Positions 5,657-10,842 of a stretch of DNA of 10,842 bases are shown piece by piece; positions within the stretch are counted from its first letter, which is position 1, and every line of letters starts with the position of its first letter. Below the pieces are notes generated by a model. The model was given only the letters and a program-made list of their open reading frames with translations. It did no database searches and had not been told where the DNA came from. The position numbers and the translations under genes were made by a program. The DNA is from Halobacteriovorax sp. (GTDB lineage Bacteria; Bdellovibrionota; Bacteriovoracia; Bacteriovoracales; Bacteriovoracaceae). The stretch spans positions 1 through 10,842 of the forward strand of contig NZAF01000078.1 of assembly GCA_002686115.1 (NCBI GenBank), in the 5' to 3' direction.

Positions 5657-5923
5657 TTGTCACGAATTAAGAGAAATTGGATTTTCATTTTTGCATCTAC
5701 GACTATTATCGGCGGAGTATATTTAAATTATAAAACCACAATTTATGAATATATATGCCTTACCGAAAAAAATGCTCCAGGGTGTTACCTCTTATATCTA
5801 GAATATAAAGATACTGAGAAGTCTAAAGCTCTACGATTTTTAGAAACTTCTTGTGAATTAAAATACGAGTTTGCTTGTACTGAAAGTAAGAAGCAAAGAA
5901 AACTTAAAGCTACTAGAAATTAA
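5657..5923 (+). CDS. Membrane-anchored single Sel1/Hcp-like repeat protein
   Basis: An 88-residue product starts at TTG 5657, with AAGGAA at 5645-5650 six bases upstream and overlapping the polB stop; no in-frame ATG exists. Residues 7-23 form one hydrophobic helix after a basic start (MSRIKRN), so it is probably an N-in anchored protein with its domain in the periplasm. The outside part has four cysteines (C34, C43, C66, C74) in a pattern like one Hcp/Sel1-type helical repeat: G-C-x-L-x3-Y, K-A-L-x3-E-x-S-C-E, then E-F-A-C. In that family cysteine pairs about eight apart form disulfides. One repeat is very short for the family. It lies between polB and yihY, 10 bases after the first and two before the second, so it should be translated by coupling. 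Family assignment is tentative and the role is unknown. Confidence 0.75.
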   Translation: MSRIKRNWIFIFASTTIIGGVYLNYKTTIYEYICLTEKNAPGCYLLYLEYKDTEKSKALRFLETSCELKYEFACTESKKQRKLKATRN

Positions 5924-5925
5924 GT

Positions 5926-6822
5926 ATGAAAGAGAAACTAGACGTTAATATTAATAATTTAAAGATTGTCACGAAGAGTGTTTATAAAGAAAGTCAAAGA
6001 GTTAATCTTATAACTCTGGCATCTAGTTCTAGTTTTTATCTTATCCTTACATTTATCCCTACAATGTTACTATTAACAAGGCTTGTCGGTTTATTTATAC
6101 CAGAAGGGGGGCAAGCTTCAAAAGTTGTAACGGGTTATCTTGGCCTTTTCATACCGTCTCACCTTGAAGGTGCAATAGAGATGATTGGAGGTATTCTTAG
6201 TAAGGCCCTCTATGCTAAAGGCTCATACACTTTTTTTAATTTTGCAGTTTTGGCTACATCTTGTTTTGGTTTTATTAATTCTATTTGGAGAAACTTAGCA
6301 ATTATTACTCATGATAAAAGTTATAATTCTGTAAAAAAGTATTATAAAGGAATTATTTTTTTAGCGATTGGACTCATCTTTTTACTCTGTGTCTTTTTCC
6401 TACCTATGTTGATAGGTTTTCTTATATCTCTCTTAAAATTTCCATTCATTATGAATATTTTAGAGTATTTCAATGTAGCCGATCTCTATACAAAAGTACT
6501 TGGGTATATTGAAAGTGCAAAATATATCTCATATCTTCTCACATTAGTTTTTGTATCAGTCTTTTTTAAATTCATACTTTTTAATAAAGTTGATTTTAAA
6601 AGGGCCTTTCTAGGAGCTTTTATTTTCACAAGCCTTCTTAGTATTGTTAGAGTTTCATTTTATCTTTATGCAAATATGGTAACATCTGGTCTTTTAAATA
6701 ATTATGGAGCCTCATACATTGTTGTCCTGATGTATATCTGGGTTTTTCTTAGCATGATACTTTTTTACTCAAGTATAGTTGTTTCACTTGAAATGATGAA
6801 ATTTAAACTCAAGGGGTCTTGA
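5926..6822 (+). CDS. yihY: YihY/BrkB family inner-membrane protein
   Basis: The 298-residue protein has about six membrane segments at roughly 28-57, 101-120, 142-170, 199-219, 226-250 and 260-287. The first opens with the A-S-S-S-S-F-Y-L-I-L-T-F-I-P pattern of the BrkB/YihY family (usually A-x-x-F-Y-x-x-L-S-x-x-P). The last begins N-Y-G-A-S-Y and carries Y-I-W-V-F-L-S, matching the family's Y-G-S ... L-x-W-L-Y-x-S end. The family was once called ribonuclease BN by mistake; its members are integral membrane proteins of uncertain function, with transport or envelope roles proposed. The ATG at 5926 is two bases after the preceding stop, without a strong ribosome site, which implies translational coupling. 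The size fits the family (about 280-300). Family call sure, function open. Confidence 0.9.
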   Translation: MKEKLDVNINNLKIVTKSVYKESQRVNLITLASSSSFYLILTFIPTMLLLTRLVGLFIPEGGQASKVVTGYLGLFIPSHLEGAIEMIGGILSKALYAKGSYTFFNFAVLATSCFGFINSIWRNLAIITHDKSYNSVKKYYKGIIFLAIGLIFLLCVFFLPMLIGFLISLLKFPFIMNILEYFNVADLYTKVLGYIESAKYISYLLTLVFVSVFFKFILFNKVDFKRAFLGAFIFTSLLSIVRVSFYLYANMVTSGLLNNYGASYIVVLMYIWVFLSMILFYSSIVVSLEMMKFKLKGS

Positions 6823-6864
6823 GTTTTAGATCCATAGACATTATATTAATTCTTCGAGGTATAT

Positions 6865-7089
6865 GTGATAAGAGCTTTAATTGACTTATATATTCTAGTA
6901 TTAATTGTTGACGTAATTGTCAGCTATCTGCCTCAGTACAAACATCATCCAGTCGCTATTAAAATCAAACAATTAGCTGACTTTTCATGCAATCCTATAA
7001 GACGTGTGTTACCTCCCCATCAAATTCCTTTTGATATCTCTGCAATTATAGTTATTGCAGGCCTTAAGGTATTTGAAGCCATTTGGTAA
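6865..7089 (+). CDS. yggT: YggT family membrane protein, single-unit form
   Basis: A 74-residue protein starts at GTG 6865 with GAGGT at 6856-6860, four bases upstream; the overlapping ATG at 6863 runs straight into TGA. Two membrane helices lie at about 5-22 and 57-73. Between them is the family signature: N-P-I-R-R-V-L-P-P (43-51) followed by F-D-I-S-A-I (56-61), where typical members have P-I-R-R-x-x-P ... D-x-S-P. Many YggT proteins have two such units (about 180 residues); this one has one, like the short YlmG forms of Gram-positives and cyanobacteria. The family is linked to division or envelope processes and, in plants, nucleoid distribution; the molecular role is unsettled. It sits 42 bases after yihY and 39 before the lipoprotein gene on the same strand. 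Confidence 0.9.
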   Translation: MIRALIDLYILVLIVDVIVSYLPQYKHHPVAIKIKQLADFSCNPIRRVLPPHQIPFDISAIIVIAGLKVFEAIW

Positions 7090-7101
7090 TTTATATGAAT
7101 T

Positions 7102-7107
7102 TATAAT
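7102..7107 (+). promoter_or_regulatory. Candidate -10 element before the lipoprotein gene
   Basis: A perfect TATAAT lies 21 bases before the lipoprotein ATG, in the 39-base gap after yggT. Transcription would start near 7114, leaving a leader of about 15 bases. No -35 match is at the right distance, so it may be an internal booster promoter or chance in AT-rich DNA. Confidence 0.3.
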
Positions 7108-7128
7108 CAGTTTTTCCGATAAGTTAGT

Positions 7129-8697
7129 ATGAAATTTACTTATCTTCTTTTTATTATACTTCTTACAAGCTGCTCCCATCAAAATATTGAAAATTATAGG
7201 TCATTGGCAAATGCAGAAAATATTAACTGCCATCAAGCTATAAATTCGTTTAGAGAATATAAACACTATGATGTTGTAGGTAAAAATCCATTCTACCGCT
7301 CCTATCATGATGACCTCAAGTATTCTTTGGTGTCTCGAAGACTTGAAGGAGCAATAAGATGGTGGATGAGGTTTGGGAAAAGAAAGTATTCTCAAAAAAG
7401 AATTCAAGCAAATTATGCGTATCATAATACAAAGAAAATTCTAAAACTTGAGAGTTCATATTCCGTGGCCCAAGGGGTGAAAGAATTCTATATTGATACA
7501 GAGACTGCATACTTTATTTCAAAAAGCGCATTTGATAAAAAGATATACGTTCAAAACTTTCGAGATCATATGAATGTGACAAATATAGATGAGCTTCGCG
7601 CAGAGTTTGAAGAGGTTGCAAGAACACATCAATTTTCTATTTTAAAAGCAGATGATTTTAGAACTGATAATATTGAAAAGCTAAAAAAATTAATTGAAAA
7701 AGAAATTAAAGAACAAGAATCTCAAATTATAAAGTGGGGAATGGATCTTACACAATCATTCGAAATGTACCGAGTGACAAGAAACTCTCTAGAGGATGTC
7801 GCAAGAGATGAATCTGATCCAAACTATGAGAAAGTAAAAAAGGTTTTAGAATATTTAAGTATAAAGAAATTGCTCGGTGATTGTGTTGTGTGTGGAGATA
7901 TCGATCAACTTTCAAGACCTAATATTGATACTATGGTTGAATATATTCAATCATTAAGAGTTGTTAAGATTAAGAGTTTAAGACGTCAATTAGCTTTTGA
8001 GATATTTATGAGCTTTGTTGCCCTCGCTCCAAGTAAGTTTATTAGTGACTTCATCGATCTTTTCTTGAAGAATCTAACAGCATATGTTCCTGGAGTTAAA
8101 AATGTTCGAAGGGCACTGAAGTCACTTTTTAACGATAGCCTTGATATGATTAAATTTTATCCGACGATTGATGGGATTATTTATTCCGACAGCTCGAGTG
8201 ATGTTTTGGCCGAAGCATTTATGAAGGAGTATTCAGAGAAGAAAGATAAGAAATTTCTCCTGACTTTTGAAAGAAGAATTGATTCTCCAGACACTCGCGC
8301 TAAAATTTATGAATACTATAAGAGCAATCAAGAGAATCCTCATTATCAAAGAATGCTAACTCTCATGGATGAAGCTAGAGAGGAGGCAAAAGCACTCGAC
8401 TTACTAGTTGATAATTATCTTCCTGATTTTAATATGAGTTTAAGAGTTTCTACAGAAGCGATGTTTCTCTTAGGGATGGGATATGTTGGAACACAGGCCT
8501 ATTTTGAACTGATAGGGGAAGTTGAAGATAGGACAGGTATTGATATATTAAAAGACGAACAAATTAGTAAAGCGACAGAGAAAGCAATTATAGAAGCAGC
8601 CTTAAAAGACAAAGTTGTACCAAAAGAGAAAAAAGAAGAACTAAAAAAAGAACTCGTCTTAATTTTAAAAGAAGAAAAAACTCAACTGAATGATTAG
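7129..8697 (+). CDS. Large lipoprotein of unknown function (522 aa)
   Basis: The product starts MKFTYLLFIILLTSC-S: a short basic end, a hydrophobic stretch and a lipobox L-T-S-C with the lipid-carrying Cys15. The next residue is Ser, not Asp, so delivery to the outer membrane by the Lol system is expected. The mature 508 residues are mostly helical in composition and highly charged, with a coiled-coil-like stretch at about 184-200 (I-E-K-L-K-K-L-I-E-K-E-I-K-E-Q-E). A C-V-V-C pair lies at 252-255, and an alternating Lys/Glu tail at about 493-517. I recognise no enzyme motif or known domain. The C-V-V-C could form a disulfide or bind metal, but there is no thioredoxin fold context. The ATG at 7129 lacks a strong ribosome site (AAG only). 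It closes the run that begins with polB. Likely a lineage-specific envelope protein. Confidence 0.85.
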   Translation: MKFTYLLFIILLTSCSHQNIENYRSLANAENINCHQAINSFREYKHYDVVGKNPFYRSYHDDLKYSLVSRRLEGAIRWWMRFGKRKYSQKRIQANYAYHNTKKILKLESSYSVAQGVKEFYIDTETAYFISKSAFDKKIYVQNFRDHMNVTNIDELRAEFEEVARTHQFSILKADDFRTDNIEKLKKLIEKEIKEQESQIIKWGMDLTQSFEMYRVTRNSLEDVARDESDPNYEKVKKVLEYLSIKKLLGDCVVCGDIDQLSRPNIDTMVEYIQSLRVVKIKSLRRQLAFEIFMSFVALAPSKFISDFIDLFLKNLTAYVPGVKNVRRALKSLFNDSLDMIKFYPTIDGIIYSDSSSDVLAEAFMKEYSEKKDKKFLLTFERRIDSPDTRAKIYEYYKSNQENPHYQRMLTLMDEAREEAKALDLLVDNYLPDFNMSLRVSTEAMFLLGMGYVGTQAYFELIGEVEDRTGIDILKDEQISKATEKAIIEAALKDKVVPKEKKEELKKELVLILKEEKTQLND

Positions 8698-8704
8698 ACG
8701 ACTA

Positions 8705-8734
8705 TTGTCAAAACATGTAAAATCTATGTAACAT
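8705..8734 (+). promoter_or_regulatory. Probable promoter of the 275-residue protein gene
   Basis: TTGTCA (8705-8710; five of six to TTGACA) is followed after 18 bases by TAACAT (8729-8734; four of six to TATAAT). Transcription would begin near 8741, before the AAGGAAGGGAGA ribosome site. This places the in-frame ATG at 8736 upstream of the transcript and supports the ATG at 8769. Confidence 0.4.
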
Positions 8735-8768
8735 TATGAAGATACATTTCCTAAGGAAGGGAGATTTA

Positions 8769-9596
8769 ATGAGAGAGTTTGACTTCTTAGCTCAAGAAAC
8801 TGTGCGTCTTACAGAAAATTTAGATGATATCGAATTTGAAAGAGAGTTCTTTCTAGAGAACCCATTATTTGAAGAGATCAGTAATACTGATAATGAAATA
8901 ACATATCCAGAAACACCTGGAGTTGTTTATAATATTCTTTGGGCGGGTAATACCGTATCTTTAAGAGGGGTTCCAACAGATAATATTCGTGGTGTTTTTG
9001 ATCATCTTCAAACAGGTGACAGAGTATTGTTGAAGAAGTTTAAAATTGATGAAAATCAAATTGATACCCTCTTTTTCTTTGAATGTGATCATTTAGAACA
9101 AGCAGAGGTTCTCGTCGATCAATTATTCTTAAAGCGCTATCCGATGGAGGAGGAATTAGTTTGTAATATTTCTGATCCTGGATTTAGTTGGTGGTACTTA
9201 AGAACAGATTGTGGTTTTCGAGTGAACTTTAAGTCACATAAAACAGAAAATGGAAGTCACCGTTTAAAGCTAGGACCAATTGGTGATGTTATGGTTGCTT
9301 CAGTTCGCCTAGCAAAAATAATTGAACACATTAAAGAATTTATGCCAATTCAAGAAGTAAAAATTAGTGAAAAATCATTTGTTCTTGAATCAAGCGAAGT
9401 TATTCATCCAATAATTGAAGAATTTAAAGCTATTTTCGAAAGTGGACTTATTGAAGAAGACTCAGCGATGCTATGTGAACTTCCTATGACTGAAAAATTG
9501 TTCTTACTTGAATTAGCAGCGATTAGAAGGTTTTGGCTTAATCTTGAAAAGACTGTTTCACCAGTGACTCAGGCAAAAGAGAAAATTCTTAATTAG
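8769..9596 (+). CDS. Acidic soluble protein of unknown function (275 aa)
   Basis: The start at 8769 is chosen because AAGGAAGGGAGA lies just upstream (8753-8764); the in-frame ATG at 8736 has no ribosome site and precedes the likely transcript start. The product is acidic, with no signal peptide or membrane helix, so it should be cytoplasmic. The first 45 residues are Glu/Asp-rich (L-D-D-I-E-F-E-R-E-F-F). The middle has a strand-rich region with repeated aromatic residues (F-F-F-E-C, F-S-W-W-Y-L-R-T-D-C-G-F). The end is helical (A-A-I-R-R-F-W-L-N-L-E). I tried PilZ and found neither the R-x3-R nor the D-x-S-x2-G motif. No family is recognised. It is followed 83 bases later by the FtsB-like gene, with a possible promoter and hairpin between, so shared expression is uncertain. 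Confidence 0.8.
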   Translation: MREFDFLAQETVRLTENLDDIEFEREFFLENPLFEEISNTDNEITYPETPGVVYNILWAGNTVSLRGVPTDNIRGVFDHLQTGDRVLLKKFKIDENQIDTLFFFECDHLEQAEVLVDQLFLKRYPMEEELVCNISDPGFSWWYLRTDCGFRVNFKSHKTENGSHRLKLGPIGDVMVASVRLAKIIEHIKEFMPIQEVKISEKSFVLESSEVIHPIIEEFKAIFESGLIEEDSAMLCELPMTEKLFLLELAAIRRFWLNLEKTVSPVTQAKEKILN

Positions 9597-9604
9597 TATT
9601 TGTG

Positions 9605-9610
9605 TATAAT
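9605..9610 (+). promoter_or_regulatory. Candidate -10 element for the FtsB-like gene
   Basis: A perfect TATAAT lies 69 bases before the GTG start, immediately followed by a second AT-rich near-match (TTATAA). The -35 region overlaps the end of the upstream gene and shows no clear consensus. Transcription would begin near 9617 and include the A/T hairpin at 9641-9657. Confidence 0.35.
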
Positions 9611-9640
9611 TTATAACGTGGTAAAATATTACTAAGATTT

Positions 9641-9657
9641 AAAAACAGGATGTTTTT
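9641..9657 (+). terminator. Short A/T hairpin with T run, weak terminator or leader stem
   Basis: AAAAACA (9641-9647) and TGTTTTT (9651-9657) form seven pairs around a GGA loop, followed by more T residues. The shape is that of a terminator, but the stem has a single G-C pair. It lies 44 bases after the 275-residue protein gene and 22 before the FtsB-like start. It could end the first transcript or partly attenuate the second. Confidence 0.25.
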
Positions 9658-9679
9658 TTTATTATTATAGGATGTAAGA

Positions 9680-10564
9680 GTGCAGTTTTCATTTGGAAAA
9701 AAAGAATCACCCGCGTCAGCTCCTTCAGCTGATGATAAACTACAACGTGCCATTGAAAGAAATAAGAAAAAAATGCAGCAAAGACAAGCTCGTATGTCCT
9801 CAAGTGGATCATCATCTTCTAGTCTTGCTAGTAAATTAAGACAAACGGGGGCAGGTCCAGATCAAATAAGAAAACCATCTACTTCAAGTAGTATCCTTGA
9901 AAGAATGAGAGCAAATAAATCAGCACCTTCATCTTCACAGGCTTCAAGTGCTTCGATGAATGCATCAAGAGCAAATAGACCTTCTGGTGGATCAAGTGCA
10001 GCTAGTAGTCTTGCGGATAAACTTAGAAGAAATTCTGCCGGGACACCTCCTGAGATACCGGGCTCAAGAGAGATGCCACAGAGATCTTCAATGTCATCAA
10101 GCTCAGGTCTTGGCTCAATGAATTCTGGGCCAGCTAGAAGACCTGTAACTTCTGCTGACTCTATTGAAATGCAAGCTCCTGTTAGAAGAAACTCATTACC
10201 TGCAAAAAATGTAGATTACGAAACAACAAGGGTTACTCGACAGAGTAAGTCTACATCTAGAAAAGTAAAAAAGAAAAAAACTTTTGAACTAGCATCATGG
10301 TTTGTAAAAGGTGCATGGTTATTCTGTGGTTTTCTCATTCTTAGACTTCTTTTTTCAGAAGGTGGTATTGTTGAATATCAGCAAACAAAAGCATCTTACG
10401 TTAATATGCAAAAAGAGCTTGCTGATTTAAAAGTTGAAAATGAAAACCTTATGATTGAGTTAAAAAATATGAAAGAAAGTTCATTGTTTCAAAAGAAGTT
10501 AGTTAGAGATCATCTGGGTTATATTGATAAGAATGAGTATCTCGTACTTTTTTCTAATGAGTAA
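9680..10564 (+). CDS. Septum formation initiator (FtsB/DivIC family) protein with long Ser-rich cytoplasmic extension
   Basis: The GTG start at 9680 has AGGA at 9669-9672, seven bases upstream; the ATG at 9672 meets TAA at once. The C-terminal third has the FtsB/DivIC layout: a basic stretch (195-200), one membrane helix (about 204-226) and S-E-G-G-I-V-E-Y-Q. A coiled coil with heptad L/N residues (about 234-266) follows, then V-R-D-H-L-G-Y-I-D-K-N-E-Y, the counterpart of A-R-x-x-L-G-x-x-x-x-x-E. Family members link FtsL/FtsQ and the septal peptidoglycan synthase in the periplasm. Unusually, about 200 residues precede the helix, where FtsB has only a few. This part is basic, disordered, has 44 Ser in the first 190 residues, and holds three related motifs: SLASKLR (48-54), SILERMR (71-77) and SLADKLR (110-116). 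Family call is good; whether it acts as FtsB is inferred. Confidence 0.85.
   Translation: MQFSFGKKESPASAPSADDKLQRAIERNKKKMQQRQARMSSSGSSSSSLASKLRQTGAGPDQIRKPSTSSSILERMRANKSAPSSSQASSASMNASRANRPSGGSSAASSLADKLRRNSAGTPPEIPGSREMPQRSSMSSSSGLGSMNSGPARRPVTSADSIEMQAPVRRNSLPAKNVDYETTRVTRQSKSTSRKVKKKKTFELASWFVKGAWLFCGFLILRLLFSEGGIVEYQQTKASYVNMQKELADLKVENENLMIELKNMKESSLFQKKLVRDHLGYIDKNEYLVLFSNE
9821..10027 (+). repeat. Threefold coded motif S-[LI]-[AL]-x-[KR]-[LM]-R in the FtsB-like tail
   Basis: Copies are at 9821-9841, 9890-9910 and 10007-10027, spaced 69 and 117 bases. The first and third are also similar in DNA (both start AGTCTTGC) and are followed by x-x-x-A-G; the second is more diverged. Each could form a short amphipathic basic helix within the disordered Ser-rich chain. 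Confidence 0.6.
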
Positions 10565-10572
10565 TAATTTAG

Positions 10573-10842
10573 CTATTTTCTAAAAAGCTTCACTTTTTCA
10601 CTTTTATCTGACCATTTTATAAATTTACCGGGTTTTATTCCAAACTTCTTCGCTTGACCGGCTTTAAGTTCTAAAACATATTGAGCATGATGTTGCTTTG
10701 TCATAGGTACTTCTTCAGGTGGACCTTTTTTTTCAAAATGTTTCATATTTTCTTCTACTGCGACAACTCGTAGATCTTTATCAATAAAAATAATATCTAA
10801 GTTGAAAAAAGTGTTTGGCATCCAAAAGGCCATTGGTCCCAT
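10573..10842 (-). CDS. DUF192 family protein, C-terminal part
   Basis: The minus strand is open from the window edge to TAG at 10573, giving 89 residues; the true start lies beyond 10842, so the first Met seen should not be taken as the start. The visible part carries the family signature F-W-M-P-N-T-x3-N-L-D-I-I-F-I-D (usual form F-W-M-K-N-T-x3-P-L-D-I-x-F-x-D), then V-V-A-V and a second block Y-V-L-E-L-K-A-G-Q-A-K-K-F-G-I-K-P-G. These are the two ends of the small beta-rich DUF192 domain. Members are often exported and of unknown function; a signal peptide cannot be judged here. A Pro is replaced by Asn in the first block (F-N-L-D). It converges with the FtsB-like gene with eight bases between stops. 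Confidence 0.88.
   Translation of the reverse strand: MGPMAFWMPNTFFNLDIIFIDKDLRVVAVEENMKHFEKKGPPEEVPMTKQHHAQYVLELKAGQAKKFGIKPGKFIKWSDKSEKVKLFRK
10582..10598. terminator. Small hairpin at the convergent gene ends
   Basis: AAAAAG (10582-10587) and CTTTTT (10593-10598) pair around a CTTCA loop, just past the FtsB-like stop and inside the last codons of the DUF192 gene. It reads as a weak bidirectional terminator for two genes whose stops are only eight bases apart. The stem is AT-rich and short. Confidence 0.3.

Noticed and set aside
5926..6822. Ribonuclease BN
   Set aside because: The BrkB/YihY family was historically given this name in error; the protein is an integral membrane protein with no nuclease motif.
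7201..7510. Minus-strand frames inside the lipoprotein gene
   Set aside because: They are antisense to a signal-peptide-bearing frame and show no family features.

Overview
The window is AT-rich bacterial chromosome with tightly packed genes, Shine-Dalgarno sequences of the AAGGA/AGGAG type and several TTG/GTG starts. A diderm envelope is implied by a lipoprotein with a clear lipobox and by small exported proteins. The gene mix (family B DNA polymerase II, a DAHP synthase-chorismate mutase fusion, an FtsB-like protein with a Ser-rich tail, and long orphan proteins) suggests a marine Bdellovibrionota-type organism such as the Bacteriovorax/Halobacteriovorax group. That placement is an inference from style and content, not from a marker gene. 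No rRNA, tRNA, CRISPR array, insertion sequence or phage gene is visible, so this looks like core chromosome rather than an island.

Layout. (1) Positions 1-1274, minus strand: a bifunctional DAHP synthase/chorismate mutase followed 24 bases later by the start of a class I aminotransferase that runs off the window; together they form an aromatic amino acid operon. (2) Positions 1275-1696: a 422-base intergenic stretch unusually rich in dyad symmetry. It includes three palindromes whose centres lie exactly 31 bases apart, ending just before the Shine-Dalgarno sequence of a small gene. (3) Positions 1697-1858, plus strand: a 53-codon gene for a secreted, extremely acidic peptide. (4) Positions 1906-3317, minus strand: proline iminopeptidase followed by a QueD-like protein with a changed HGH motif. 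The minus-strand pair and the small gene converge on a strong hairpin at 1875-1904. (5) Positions 3355-8697, plus strand: polB, a membrane-anchored single Sel1/Hcp-like repeat protein, a YihY/BrkB membrane protein, a one-unit YggT protein and a large orphan lipoprotein. Spacing is very tight at first (10 and 2 bases), then about 40 bases. (6) Positions 8769-10564, plus strand: an orphan acidic soluble protein and a septum-formation-initiator (FtsB/DivIC) family protein with a roughly 200-residue Ser-rich, basic cytoplasmic extension. (7) Positions 10573-10842, minus strand: the C-terminal part of a DUF192 protein, convergent with the preceding gene.

The genes fall into several jobs. They cover aromatic amino acid synthesis (DAHP synthase, chorismate mutase and probably prephenate or aromatic transamination), translesion or repair DNA synthesis (polB), envelope and division functions (yihY, yggT, lipoprotein, FtsB-like), queuosine-type pterin chemistry and peptide breakdown. 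The least expected parts are the phased dyads with the small acidic secreted peptide, and the repeated S-L-A-x-K-L-R motif in the tail of the division protein.
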